The notes under the pieces: model-generated
Databases searched by the model: none
What the model was told of the DNA's origin: nothing
What the model saw: only the letters and a program-made list of their open reading frames with translations
Part shown: piece by piece, positions 23,140-32,925 of the stretch
Layout: every line of letters begins with the position of its first letter
Numbering within the stretch: the first letter of the stretch is position 1
NCBI RefSeq assembly: GCF_027943255.1
Contig: NC_072893.1
Coordinates: forward strand, 114,141,784-114,205,783
Direction: 5' to 3'
Length of the DNA: 64,000 bases
Source of the DNA: Anastrepha obliqua
Taxonomy: Eukaryota > Arthropoda > Insecta > Diptera > Tephritidae
Translations under genes and position numbers: made by a program

Positions 23140-24100
23140 GGAGACTTCAATGCAAAACACGTTCATTGGGACTCGAGACTCACAACAACTAAAGGTCGTG
23201 AACTCTATAAAGCTGCAAGAGAAACTGGCTGTGAATTTATCTCCACCGGCAAACCTACTTATTGGCCAACAGACCAAAATAAAACTCCAGATCTAATTGA
23301 ATTCTTTATTCTAAGAAAAATTTGCAAAAAATCCTTGCTAGTATATGAAGGAACAGACCTTAATTCAGATCATTCACCCGTATATTTAAAACTAAGTGAA
23401 GGCATTGAACTTAAACAACAAGCGCCTACTCTGACCACCAATTTTACTTATTGGGAGTATTTCAAATATACGCTTAATCAAAACGTTGAAAAACAAAATA
23501 CACTCTCGTCACATAATGAAATTGATGAAGAAGTATTATTGCTTACCCAACAAATCCAAAATGCCGCATGGCTTAGCACACCAACTCAAACAGCAAAAAA
23601 AACTGGACTTCGTTATCCAAATGAAATATATTCCCTTATCGCCGAAAAAAGAAAGTTAAGAAAAAAGTGGCAACGAACCCAACAACCATCGCTAAAAACT
23701 TTGTTAAATAAAATGACTCAACATTTAAGAGAAGAAATTAATAAACTAAAAAATGTATCCTTCAATCACTATATACAGGAACTAACAGCGGGAAAAAGTA
23801 CTGACTACTCCCTATGGAAATCTATAAAATACCTGAAGAGACCAACTATACAAAACCATCCAATTAAAAAACCCAATGGCTTGTTGGCTAAGAGCGATAT
23901 TGAAAAAACGGAAGTCTTTGCTGATCACTTAGAAAAAACATTTAAGCCTCATGAAGCACATCATGCACCATTGCTTACAGATGTTCATCAAGCTGAAAAC
24001 CAGTTCTGTTTGTCTTCGCCTGCAGAGATAAAGCGTGAAATAAATATCCTGAAATCTAAAAAAGCACCCGGCTTCGACCTTATTACCGCTGAAACCTTAA
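23140..24100 (+). pseudogene. Jockey ORF2, 5' part (endonuclease to RT)
   Basis: GDFNAKHVHWDSR at 23,140-23,178, TPDLIEFFI near 23,288 and NSDHSPVYLKL at 23,359-23,391 are the last endonuclease blocks. The linker has SLIAEKRKLRKKWQRTQQPS and the start of the reverse transcriptase is INILKSKKAPGFDLITAETL. The frame is open from 23,140 to the piggyBac border at 24,100 with no ATG, as expected of a 5'-truncated copy. A one-base slip just before GDFNAK (about 23,138) breaks the link with KVYG upstream. Confidence 0.85.
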
Positions 24101-26133
24101 CCGTCCGTTGTGTGAAAGTTTTATATTCTTTCGTTGTTTAAAATGGCTTGGCCAGGCCACCTATGAGAATACGTGCTTTATTTATAGGCTGGTACGAAAA
24201 TTATGTCTGGAATCAATTTAAGTGTAATACCGATTAATAAAAAAACAGATTGATTAGTGTTAAAAGAAATTTATTTATCAAGGTTCATCCTTCTTACTGT
24301 TTTTTTTAAATTATTTGAAAAATTCAATTTATAAATAAATAAATAAAAATATAAAATTTTAAAAGATGCTTATGAAGTTGACGTAGTTACTGCAGCTAGA
24401 CATATGCTGCAAGTGTAGGTTTTGGTTTCTAAACCGTGAGTTAAGCACATTGCATCTTTGCAAATGTGGCAAGTAAATCGGGGTTTTCTTTTAAACTTAT
24501 CCAGTTTGGTACATAGCTTGCACAATGGCCGGTACTGTGAGCTTACGGGCTTTGATGCAGTTTTTTGTGCTGGGGCCGTCGAAGTTGATGGTGGATCCTG
24601 TGACAGATACATTATTTAAATTAATTATATATTTCAGTACGAATTCGGATGTTTGTATAAAATACATTGAACTTTTGCACTGCTATTTTAATTCCTGGTC
24701 TACCATATACCCTGGGATTTGCTGAACGTGTTTCCATAAGGGGGATTGTCAGTTGTTCAGCCAATTCTAATATAAAATCCCTTCGTTGGTCTGACTTCTT
24801 GCTTGGTCGCAAATGCTTGTATATAATATAAGAAGCCAAGTCAGTAATGTCAAGCATATTAAAAAAAATGGCCAATGGCCACCGGTTTGTGGCGCGTTTG
24901 CAACTGTAGCCAGAAAGCATTTTGTCCATTGTATCAACCCCAGACTTATTTTCATTGTAGTCTAAGACAGCTGCAGATTTATATTTGTTTGAAGTTTCTG
25001 TGGCTTGCGTGTAATGTTGTGTCGACAATACTAGCACATATTTGTCTACTTGTGTGCAGAATACATACACGAAAAATAGACACTGGATTTGGCAGAAATC
25101 GATGAGCAGGTCCCACTGGTCTGGTGCTGGTACTGGTAAATCGATTTCAATGGCGTGCTCTAGGTGCTGGCGGTTCCTTTTTCCAAAACATATTGTCAAT
25201 CTTGCACTCATAACATTGATCTTTTTCACCTAGTAATCGATTCACTCCACTGGCAAGATTTGAGACACTAGGCTCTGGTTCGATTACTTCATCCCATTCA
25301 ATTTCATAAATTTCTTCGTTTTCAGGCAATTCTTCTCCAACCTCAAGCTCATTCTTAATATCAGACACCTCTCCGTCATCAACAGGAACATAATCCTCAT
25401 CATTATCGTCGTCGGTGACAAACGAATCATCTTCCTCATCCTCCGCTGCAGTAAATTTGCTCAACACTTCCTCGTGATGGCGCATTTGCTCACTGGATAG
25501 ACTAGATACTTCTTCTACCGATAGCTAATAGAGCCCTATCTACTTCGTTTGAAAGTGACATTTCTGTTCCGGCACAAAACACTTTATGAATAATACAGAT
25601 CACTATTTCAATTGTTAATAAATACTTACTTTTCTCCACTCAAACAAAAATGATTGCAAAAAGCAAAATCAATCATACACAATAAAATGTGCACCTGAAA
25701 TAAATAGAACCAAATTCAATTCGAACGGCATATATCTGGCGCCTGTTCTCGTGTTTTTTATTATTTACTAAAACTAGTAAAATTGTCGAAAATGCGGTGA
25801 GAGCGACTAAAGTTTCAACTTCTGAGTGAGAGAGAACCGTATTCACTCTTTCTTGTACTCTAATTAGTCAAAAGACCAAGTACGGTGCATGACTATACTA
25901 AAATTGCAGTGGTGGGCTGTGCAGGCCATTTACCCTAACATATGAAGTTTTTGTGTAAAATGTATTTTTTTTCATAATCACTTCGCTGGAAATGGTTATA
26001 AAATTTTCAGAAGATTCATCTAATGGACCTGTATGGTATATTTTAGCCGTTTTTTGAAAACTTAACGAAACAAAAAGATATACCCCTCTAAAATTCGGAA
26101 TGGCCTGCGTAGGCCACATCACACAACGGACGG
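24101..26133 (-). mobile_element. piggyBac transposon, internally deleted
   Basis: The ends are ccgtccgttgtgtga at 24,101 and its complement cacacaacggacgg ending at 26,133, flanked on both sides by TTAA (24,097-24,100 and 26,134-26,137), the canonical piggyBac target. Subterminal TGGCC...GGCCA palindromes occur near 24,143-24,160, 25,914-25,935 and 26,099-26,116. The transposase gene runs on the minus strand. Because it lacks two catalytic Asp regions it is non-autonomous. Confidence 0.93.
24370..25561 (-). pseudogene. piggyBac transposase, central deletion
   Basis: The start codon is at 25,561-25,559 (MSLSNEVDRALL), a slip follows, then an acidic N-terminal domain (EDEEDDSFVTDDDNDEDYVP and a further Glu/Asp-rich stretch). 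Around 25,150 the sequence jumps to the C-terminal third: KYVLVLSTQHYTQA, LDYNENKSGVDTMDKMLSGY, RWPLAIFFNMLDI. The GVDTMD block holds the last catalytic Asp; the first two Asp regions are absent. The gene ends in a cysteine-rich domain (CKLCTKLDKFKRKPRFTC, CKDAMCLTHGLE, CSICL) that in this family binds the transposon ends. Frameshifts at about 25,530, 25,150 and 24,616. Confidence 0.88.
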
Positions 26134-26137
26134 TTAA

Positions 26138-27456
26138 ATAATATTCCTCAAAAAACATTGATTAAGCTAACAAAAATTATAAATGCATGCCTTAAGCTAA
26201 AATATGTGCCAACGTACTGGAAAATTTCAGAGGTAATAATGATACCAAAACCTGGCAAAAGTCCTCACGAAAAGTCATCGTACCATCCCATCTCCTTGCT
26301 ACCTATAATGTCCAAATTACTCGAAAAAATTATTCTGCAGCGGTTAAAACCTTTGATTGAAAACAAACGCCTTATTCCTACGCACCAGTTCGGATTTCGA
26401 GCAAAGCACTCAACAATCGAACAAGTGCATAGGATCACAAATGTGATACAAGAAGCAATCGAAAAGAAAAAAGTGTGCTCTTCCATATTTCTGGATGTTG
26501 CTAAGGCCTTCGACAAAGTATGGCATGACGGACTACTCCATAAAATTAAAATCTTGCTTCCAAGGGAGTTTTCGGACCTATTTACTTCGTATAAATAACA
26601 GATATTTCAGGATCAAGTGCGATATTCAAGCCTAAAGCGAATTAAAGCCGGGGTTCCACAAGGCAGTATCCTTGGCCCTATACTTTACGTGCTTTTCACA
26701 TCGGACCTACCGGTCTCTGAGACTAGCACTATAGCTACCTTTGCTGACGATACGTGCATTTTAGCAATTGGAGACGATGAGACACAGTCCTCTCGCAAAC
26801 TTCAGAAAGATGTTAACAAAATCACCGAATGGACTACAAAGTGGCGTATAAAACTTAATGACACCAAGTCACTTCATGTGGATTTTACAAACAAAGAAAT
26901 TCAATACCACCCTGCATATATTTCTGGCACGAAAATTCCTTACTCCAATACGGCGAAGTACCTAGGGATGACGCTTGATGCCAAACTATGCTGGAAAGAG
27001 CACGTTAAAATAAAACACGTAGAATTAAACCTCAAAATGCAAAAATTAAACTGGCTTACTGGAAGGAGGTCCCCTCTTTCCATACAAAACAAACTTTCAA
27101 TTTATAAACAAGTATTTAAAACTGTGTGGACTTATGGTATACAGCTATGGGGCTGTGCCAAACAAACTCATATCGAAAAAATACAACGATTTCAAAACAC
27201 GTTTCTAAAGAACGCAGTAAACGCACCATGGTATGTGAGGAACACTGATTTACATCGAGACTCAAGATGACTCAAGATGTCATTAGTATCAGAAGTTGTC
27301 AAACATTACGCTGTAGCTCATGTCGAAAGGCTCGAAAAACATACTAACGCGGAAGCTCGGCGACTTGCCAATTTAGATGACCAATGCCGGAGACTTAAAC
27401 GAAAAAAACCAAATGATTTTGTTCCAGAAATTTTGATGACTGTCAAATATATGTAA
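26138..27456 (+). pseudogene. Jockey ORF2, 3' part (RT and tail)
   Basis: This continues the same frame after the insertion. RT blocks: MIPKPGKSPHEKSSYHPISL, FLDVAKAFDKVWHDGL (motif A Asp intact), KAGVPQGSILGPILYVLFTS (motif B), TFADDTCIL (motif C) and KYLGMTLDAKLCWKEHV. A TAA at 26,596-26,598 lies in a short out-of-frame patch: one frame gives NNRYFRIKC there, so two nearby indels are likely. A second stop, TGA at 27,268-27,270, is within a 10 bp tandem duplication of actcaagatg. The frame then stays open (KMSLVSEVVKHYAVAHVERL) to 27,456. Confidence 0.85.
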
Positions 27457-27539
27457 ATATCTGTCAGCTGTCTTCCAGTTATATACGTATTTCCTATAAA
27501 TACTTTCGAATTTAATAAAATAATATTACTTGATAGTTG

Positions 27540-28250
27540 TGAACTAGGTGTAATAGAATGAAATGTATTTATGCATCTATTTTACCACACCTATTTTACC
27601 ACAAGAAGATCATGCAAAATCTTGCTGATGCCCGTCATTACCAATGCCCAATGATGCTTCAATCTCGATTTTTTTAATCATTCCGCCCACAGCACCGAAA
27701 TTTTCTGGCATAGCTATTGATTTTGGACAACCTTTCCAGCATTCGTCGGTAGGTGAACAGCGACCACGATAAAATTCATTGTACTAGTAGATACTTGGAA
27801 TTTAAAGCGCTTGCACTTGTTTCTCCAAGTAATTTCTCAGAGACCTCGTCCAGTTTTTTACTTTCCAGAATATCTCTGTTGTTAGAGTCCCAGTCGGTAC
27901 AGATTCATGCAGATTAGCCACTTAGAATGAGAACAAAAAGAGAGCACGACCTGTGAGGCCCCTAGAAATAATTAAAGCTAAAGCTGTATCCATAAATTGT
28001 GACTTCATAAATACATAGCAAGCTCTTTCTACTTTTTTCTGTTCACGATTTAGGGAATAAACTTTATAAAAAACACTAATCTTTTCTTTCTCACCGCTAA
28101 AGTAGCGACATTTTCCTTTATTTAATTCAATGGCTGACATTTTTAGAGCCAACATTTACAGAGTGAATTCCAAGCATAGAAGCTTTAACTGGATGATTAA
28201 TGATGAGATTTGAAAGAATCAGCTGATTAACTGCAGTAACCGGCTCCGGT
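27540..28250 (-). other. unclassified, weak coding remnant
   Basis: Minus strand 28,155-27,922 gives an open stretch beginning MLALKMSAIELNKGKCRYFS and continuing EREQKK-like and RGLTGRALFLFSF. After a stop the frame reads VANLHESVPTGTLTTEIFWK. The composition suggests degraded coding DNA, possibly of another transposon, but I do not recognise the family. On the left, tattttaccacacctatttt at 27,578-27,597 contains a short internal repeat. Confidence 0.3.
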
Positions 28251-28323
28251 CATGGTATTTCGTTGCCATCTGTGTGAATACTCAGTGTGTGAGCAGAATT
28301 CCACTTTCGAGCCCCTTTTCATT

Positions 28324-28700
28324 TTTTATTTTTTTTTTTGGGTGGGTGAGGAGGGTTTAAAAAGCTTTCGCATTTACAGCGACCGTCGTCAACTGCGACG
28401 AATGGTGTATCCACTAAAACAATCACTCCCTTCCCGGAACTATCTTGCATTACTTCGCGAAGGTCCACAACGGTGTCCATTAAATGGACTAATATTAGTA
28501 TTCACCCACGTCTGGGTCCACCATATTTGGAGCCAGCTTCATGCTAGAGGCGCGTCTTCTAATGTCCCAGTGCCGTCATACCTGTGGTATGTGTGGCATG
28601 CTCTCAGGTTCCTCTCACATGGGCGTAGGGATGTTATACGCTATCGAGGTTTCTTTTGCATCTGCAGCAAAGATGATTTTGCGGTAATATTATATCATCT
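28324..28700 (-). mobile_element. R1-clade 3' UTR remnant
   Basis: gggtgggtgaggagggttta at 28,341-28,360 through ccatatttggagccagcttc near 28,540 is homologous to the 3' UTR of the R1 copies at 35.95-36.2 kb (antisense) and 63.3-63.55 kb. A poly(T) run at about 28,329-28,340 is the poly(A) end. Immediately adjacent, 28,575-28,660 resembles the type B UTR found at 43.2 kb instead. No coding sequence remains. Confidence 0.7.
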
Positions 28701-28704
28701 TATG

Positions 28705-29265
28705 CCGTCGTGAGCACATGACTCCACCGTCTGTTATTTGTCGAGCCCCTGACGACGTGGTAGTCGAAGTTACTCCCACAATTTTCTTTTCGCCTCCATG
28801 GCTTATGGTCAAAACTGGTAATCTTTCATCTTTGAGCTCCAAAGCTCCATATCAGCACTCACATTGCTACTTCTTCCAGGCCGTGCAGAAATTCTGACTC
28901 CTTTTTTCAAAGACTCGGCTAGATCTCGAGAAATTATTAGTTTGATGTTACTTCGTCTTCAGCTTACATTCAATACTGATAACGAGACGCTATTTTACTG
29001 AACCCAACAGAATTAGAGCAAAGTGAACAATTAGAGACGATGATTTATCTAAAGCTAAAAAGTATCTGACCCTTTCACTATCAAATATGGTACACTTAGT
29101 GCGTAAAGCTACCTCAATGTGTGTCTACCCTTCGATTTGCATAGACAAAATCTCACTATAGTAAATCAAAAAGTGGAAGAAAATGCCTTATTATAGTATG
29201 AGAAGACTGAGAACTAAAATGCGAGACGCGCAAAGCTCGTAAAAATCTTCTTCTGCTCTGCCGCA
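28705..29265. other. non-coding, nothing recognised
   Basis: No domain, inverted repeat or tandem repeat could be supported here. Confidence 0.4.
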
Positions 29266-29503
29266 AGAAATTGGAAGTCCGTTAGTGCTCGAACTCCTAG
29301 AAAAAGGCTTTTGGAAGCAGGCTTCGAAGAATGCAACGCCCAAAAGAAGTCGTGGCTTTAAAAAAAATCAGAAGAAGCGTTTAGAATGGGCTCTTCGATA
29401 TCAACATTCTACGAAGGAAGATTGGTCGAATGCTCTGTGGCCCGATGAATCGAACTTCGAGGGTGGCTTAATGTACATCATTTTAAAATATCAACAACCA
29501 TAG
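29266..29503 (+). pseudogene. Tc1-like transposase fragment
   Basis: The frame reads LELLEKGFWKQ, then KKNQKKRLEWALRYQHSTKE and DWSNALWPDESNFEGG. KNQKKRLEWA...W..V.WSDESKF is the region of Tc1-family transposases around the first catalytic Asp (here in WPDESNFE). Everything downstream is missing and the frame terminates at 29,503. No inverted repeats were found. Confidence 0.75.
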
Positions 29504-29730
29504 CTCCTTACGCTAGTCCAATTTCGAGGAAATAACACGAATCCTATAAAATGATTATTTTTCTTTCCTACAAGTATTTGGCACGTCTGGTGTGACGTTC
29601 ATGAGGCGACAGGTCGCCGTTAGCAATATGTCAATACGTTAATTCCAGTAATTTTCAATAAATTTATACCATCTCTAATGACTATTCGTAAGCTTTGCAC
29701 CACCCATTTTTCGAACAGCCTTTCAATAAG

Positions 29731-31410
29731 CAGGTTAGGTTGAAGCGGTTGTCCTGTGGGACACATTCAGCCCATTGAGATGCCGCGTGGGGAGCCAGTC
29801 CCTATCTCTCCTAAAGCCAGTGTGTACTTTTCAAAAATTTTAAAATATCTCTGATTTCTGTAGAACTGAGATCTTCCAACTCATCAAAAATTGTTCACCC
29901 AGAATAGTAAATCTGCGTCTGTATAGGGCAGGACAGTGGCACAGTAGGTGCGAGATTGTCTCTTCCTCGTCCTCATCTAGACAACTTCTATAGAAGTCAT
30001 GTGTTTGCACACCCATCCTTTGGGCGTATCTGCCTATTAGACAGTGCCCCGTTATGACTGAGATCAATGTGCTAAGACTGTGTTTATTTTGGCTTAGCAG
30101 AGATTCTGTGCGCTTAGCATTTAGAGTCGGTCACAGTTGACGGGCGATTTTGCAGGTGGCTTCATTGCGCCATCTTTTGTTTGCTTTCTTTACAATTTCT
30201 TCAAGGATGAGTAGCTTACATGTTTGTAAGGGTATCCCTATGTCATTATCTATGTACCCATCAGTCAGTTTAGTGCCGAGTTTCGCTAGTTCCATCGCGA
30301 TGGCCAGGAACCCATGTTACGTTTAGGTGAAATGACTCAGCCATCTCTTTAAGAGATGTGCGGCATTTCATGGTTAACTTGGAGATTATCGACTGTTTTG
30401 TGAGGGATTTTATCGCCGGTTGGCTATCAGTGAAAATGTAGATATCATTTCCGGATATCGCATCACACTGTATCAGATCCTCAGATCTTCGAAATATACA
30501 CCTCCGCCCACCCTGGCCTCGAGCTTTGAGCTATCATGGTTGGACTCGCCCTGTCTCACATCGTGCCGTTCCCACTCTTCCCTTGGGGGTAGGAGGGTCG
30601 TAAACGATATATGGGCGGGAGTGCATTGTCCACCAGTCCGGGACAAAGTGCCAGCCAGGATTTTACGGTTTTCATAATCCGTGTTTGACCACTTATTTAG
30701 AGTGTTCAACCTTATTGCCGCACTGTGTGCTTTATATATTGCCTGCAGATCTACCGGAAGGAAGTTTAGTGTCGCATATAATGCTTTCGATGGTGTGGTT
30801 GACATGGCGCCGGTTATCAGAACAGATGCTAGTTTTTGAACTTTGTGAAGTTTTTTGATGTTCACACCCTTCTGAAGGGCATCCCACCATATTACAATAC
30901 CATAGTAGAGAATTGGCCTAACCACTGCTGTGTAGAGCCAATGTGTTATTCTGGATTCCAATCCCCATTTCTTCCCAATAAGCCTTCCGCAGGAGTACAT
31001 TGCGGTCATACCTTTGCGTGCTCTGTCTGCGACTGTGAACCCCCAATTTAGCTTCCTATCTACTACAAAACTTAGATATTTTGCCCTTTCTGTTACTCTA
31101 AGTGGTTTCCCTCCTAGGAATATTTGTTGAAGAGCAGGTGTTTTGTGTTTCCTACTAAACAGTATCAGATGCGTTTTTTCCGGATTTACTTCTAGTCCTC
31201 GACTTTTACACCAAAGTGATAATCTATTGAGAGATCTTTGTTAGAGATCACATAACGTTGGAAAGTGTTTCCCCGAGATTGCTATTACAATATCATCGGC
31301 ATATGATATTATTTTACCTCCCATTTTTTCAAGTTCTTGTAGAAGATTATTGACAGTTAGGTTCCACAGAAGGGGAGATATTACCTTACCTTGGGGTGTA
31401 CCCCTGTACG
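29731..31410 (-). mobile_element. LOA-like retrotransposon, 3' half
   Basis: Minus strand, in order: FPYRGTPQGKVISPLLWNL (motif B, about 31,410-31,350), KIISYADDIVIAISGKHF (motif C, about 31,318-31,265), GLEVNPEKTHLILFSRK, the thumb (SRITHWLYTAVVRPILYYGI, LITGAMSTTPSKALYATLNF), an RNase H domain (DSSKLEARVGGGVYF, FTDSQPAIKSLTKQS, VTWVPGH) and the tail ISVITGHCLIGRYAQRM with CLDEDEEETISHLLCHC. Open stretches are long (178 codons at 31,009-30,473), but stops occur. It is 5' truncated inside the reverse transcriptase. The 3' UTR ends near 29,731. Copies of this family also occur at 11.8-13.5, 42.6-44.6 and 46.5-47.1 kb. Confidence 0.85.
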
Positions 31411-31450
31411 GAAATTTTTTAATGCAATAAGTAATTCTTATTATTATTTG

Positions 31451-31666
31451 CTAGAGCCAAAACAAATGAGTTCTGTTGGGGTCTATTTGCAGCTTGCACG
31501 TGAACGAATCATTAATAGTCGTGACTTCATTGTCTAGGCTTCGCCTCCATCTTTCTTTTGCTCGTCCTCTAAAACGAGAGTTATGATGGTTCCTGTCCAA
31601 GAACATTCTGCTGATGTCAGCTGTCAGTTTACGGATTGTGTGTCCATTTCCATTTTCGTTCGTCAA
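31451..31666 (-). pseudogene. possible non-LTR C-terminal scrap
   Basis: The minus-strand frame contains FRGRAKERWRRSLDNEVTTI and DPNRTHLFWL. The pattern GR.K..WRRS...E......NR..W resembles the very end of some non-LTR proteins. The evidence is one short match, so this is tentative. Confidence 0.3.
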
Positions 31667-31739
31667 TACAATTTCAATTGGTCTTTGACCACTTCGAGTA
31701 AGGTCGTCATTCGATATACAGTTTTTAATTTTTTCAATT

Positions 31740-32098
31740 TTCAGTTTAATTCCCGTAAAGCACGAGTAATGGGAGCATTACTGGCATACTTAATTTTAAA
31801 GTTTTCCCCATAAAAAGGGTAGAAGTTCTTAAGAGATTGCTGGAGAACATTAAATCCTTTCCAACAAGTAGGGACAATCAACTAGTAAAAAATGTTAGAT
31901 GTTTTCGAGTCAAATATTTGAAAGCACTTAGATAAGTTCAGCGAAAGACGTGAATTCTGGCACCACAAGTAAAGCCAATCCATATCGGCTTGAAGTTGAA
32001 TGTCATCCTCTTGAGCCTTGATCGCTGAGAAGATCTTAAGGTCATCAGCATAAAGCAAAAATTTAGCTAGGTAGAGCAAGGGGCGAAGAAAAAGGTAT
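31740..32098 (-). mobile_element. Jockey/CR1-like fragment, internally deleted
   Basis: Minus strand 32,075-31,882 reads LLYADDLKIFSAIKAQEDDI and WLYLWCQNSRLSLNLSKC, i.e. reverse transcriptase motif C and the following block. At about 31,810-31,755 KYASNAPITRALRELN precedes a stop, like the C-terminus of Jockey/CR1-group ORF2. About 300 codons that should lie between are missing. The right border is the 5' end of the R1 element near 32,100. Confidence 0.6.
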
Positions 32099-32127
32099 GC
32101 GAGACTGGTAAGACGGAGTGGCAAACC

Positions 32128-32925
32128 GTGACAAGAAAGAAGACGAAGAAACAAGACGTAGAAACAAAAACCAAGCAGAGACCCCAGACAAGAAAAGGCG
32201 AAAGGAAAATTAAAAGACGGTCAGAAGCGGTACTCTTCAAACCAGTAGAAGGACGAAGCTACGCTGAAGTTTTGCAAAACCTTCGGCAGTATGTTAAGTC
32301 AGATGAAAACCGGGTGGAAGTTCGAGCAATAAGGAAAACGAAAACGGGCGCGCTTCTCCTTGAACTTGACAAAGGCGCAAAAGCCGGCCCAGAATTCCAT
32401 GAAACTTTGAGGGGCAAGATGAGAGACATAGCCTCCGTGAACGAGTTGAAGAATAAATCAACAATAGAAATACGAGATCTAGACTCGCTGACTACAGCAG
32501 ACGAAGTTGTAACAGCAGTAAACCGAATACTAGACGAAACCAATGTGGAAACCATGGTTAAGCTATCAGCACCAAATAGCCGAGAACAGCTAAGAGCGTA
32601 CGTGACGTTAACCTCTGAAAACGCGGGCAAAATTCTCCAGAAGGAACGAATAAAGATCGGATGGATCAATTGCAAAATGAGGCTCTGCATTGACAAAAAG
32701 AAATGCTACCGATGCTTTGAAACCGGACACTTACAATGGGAGTGTAAGGGGCCTGATAGAAAAGGTAAAGGCCTGTGTATACGATGCGGGAAGCCAGGGC
32801 ACAAAATCAAGGAATGCAGCAACCCACCAGACTGTTGTATATGCCGCGATAAAGGTCTTGCCTACACTGACCACATTCTAGGGTCAGCTAGATGCCTAGC
32901 ATACAGTGAAAATATGTCGAAATGA
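32128..32925 (+). CDS. R1 ORF1 (gag-like), N-terminally truncated
   Basis: ORF1 proteins of R1 elements bind the RNA and form the ribonucleoprotein. The frame here is open from about 32,071, but no ATG precedes the recognisable region; codon 32,128 is GTG, so the true N-terminus has probably been lost in 5' truncation and I mark 32,128 only as a conventional limit. Residues 1-40 are strongly basic (Lys/Arg), then comes a mixed domain (YAEVLQNLRQYVK, LLELDKGAK), and then three zinc knuckles: CYRCFETGHLQWEC, CIRCGKPGHKIKEC and CCICRDKG...DH..GSARC. About 265 codons remain; R1 ORF1 proteins are usually longer. The stop (32,923-32,925) overlaps the ORF2 start as ATGA. Confidence 0.85.
   Translation: MTRKKTKKQDVETKTKQRPQTRKGERKIKRRSEAVLFKPVEGRSYAEVLQNLRQYVKSDENRVEVRAIRKTKTGALLLELDKGAKAGPEFHETLRGKMRDIASVNELKNKSTIEIRDLDSLTTADEVVTAVNRILDETNVETMVKLSAPNSREQLRAYVTLTSENAGKILQKERIKIGWINCKMRLCIDKKKCYRCFETGHLQWECKGPDRKGKGLCIRCGKPGHKIKECSNPPDCCICRDKGLAYTDHILGSARCLAYSENMSK

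Larger units (their letters stand above)
23130..27530 (+). mobile_element. Jockey-type retrotransposon, split by piggyBac
   Basis: The element runs 23,130-24,100 and resumes at 26,138-27,530. Removing the piggyBac insertion and one TTAA gives an uninterrupted frame: AETL from the left side joins NNIPQKTLIKL on the right. Domains: C-terminal half of the endonuclease, reverse transcriptase, and a C-terminal tail. There is no RNase H and no terminal zinc motif, consistent with Jockey. It is 5' truncated before the endonuclease GDFNAK block. The tail ends in A/T-rich sequence about 27,510-27,530. Confidence 0.9.
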
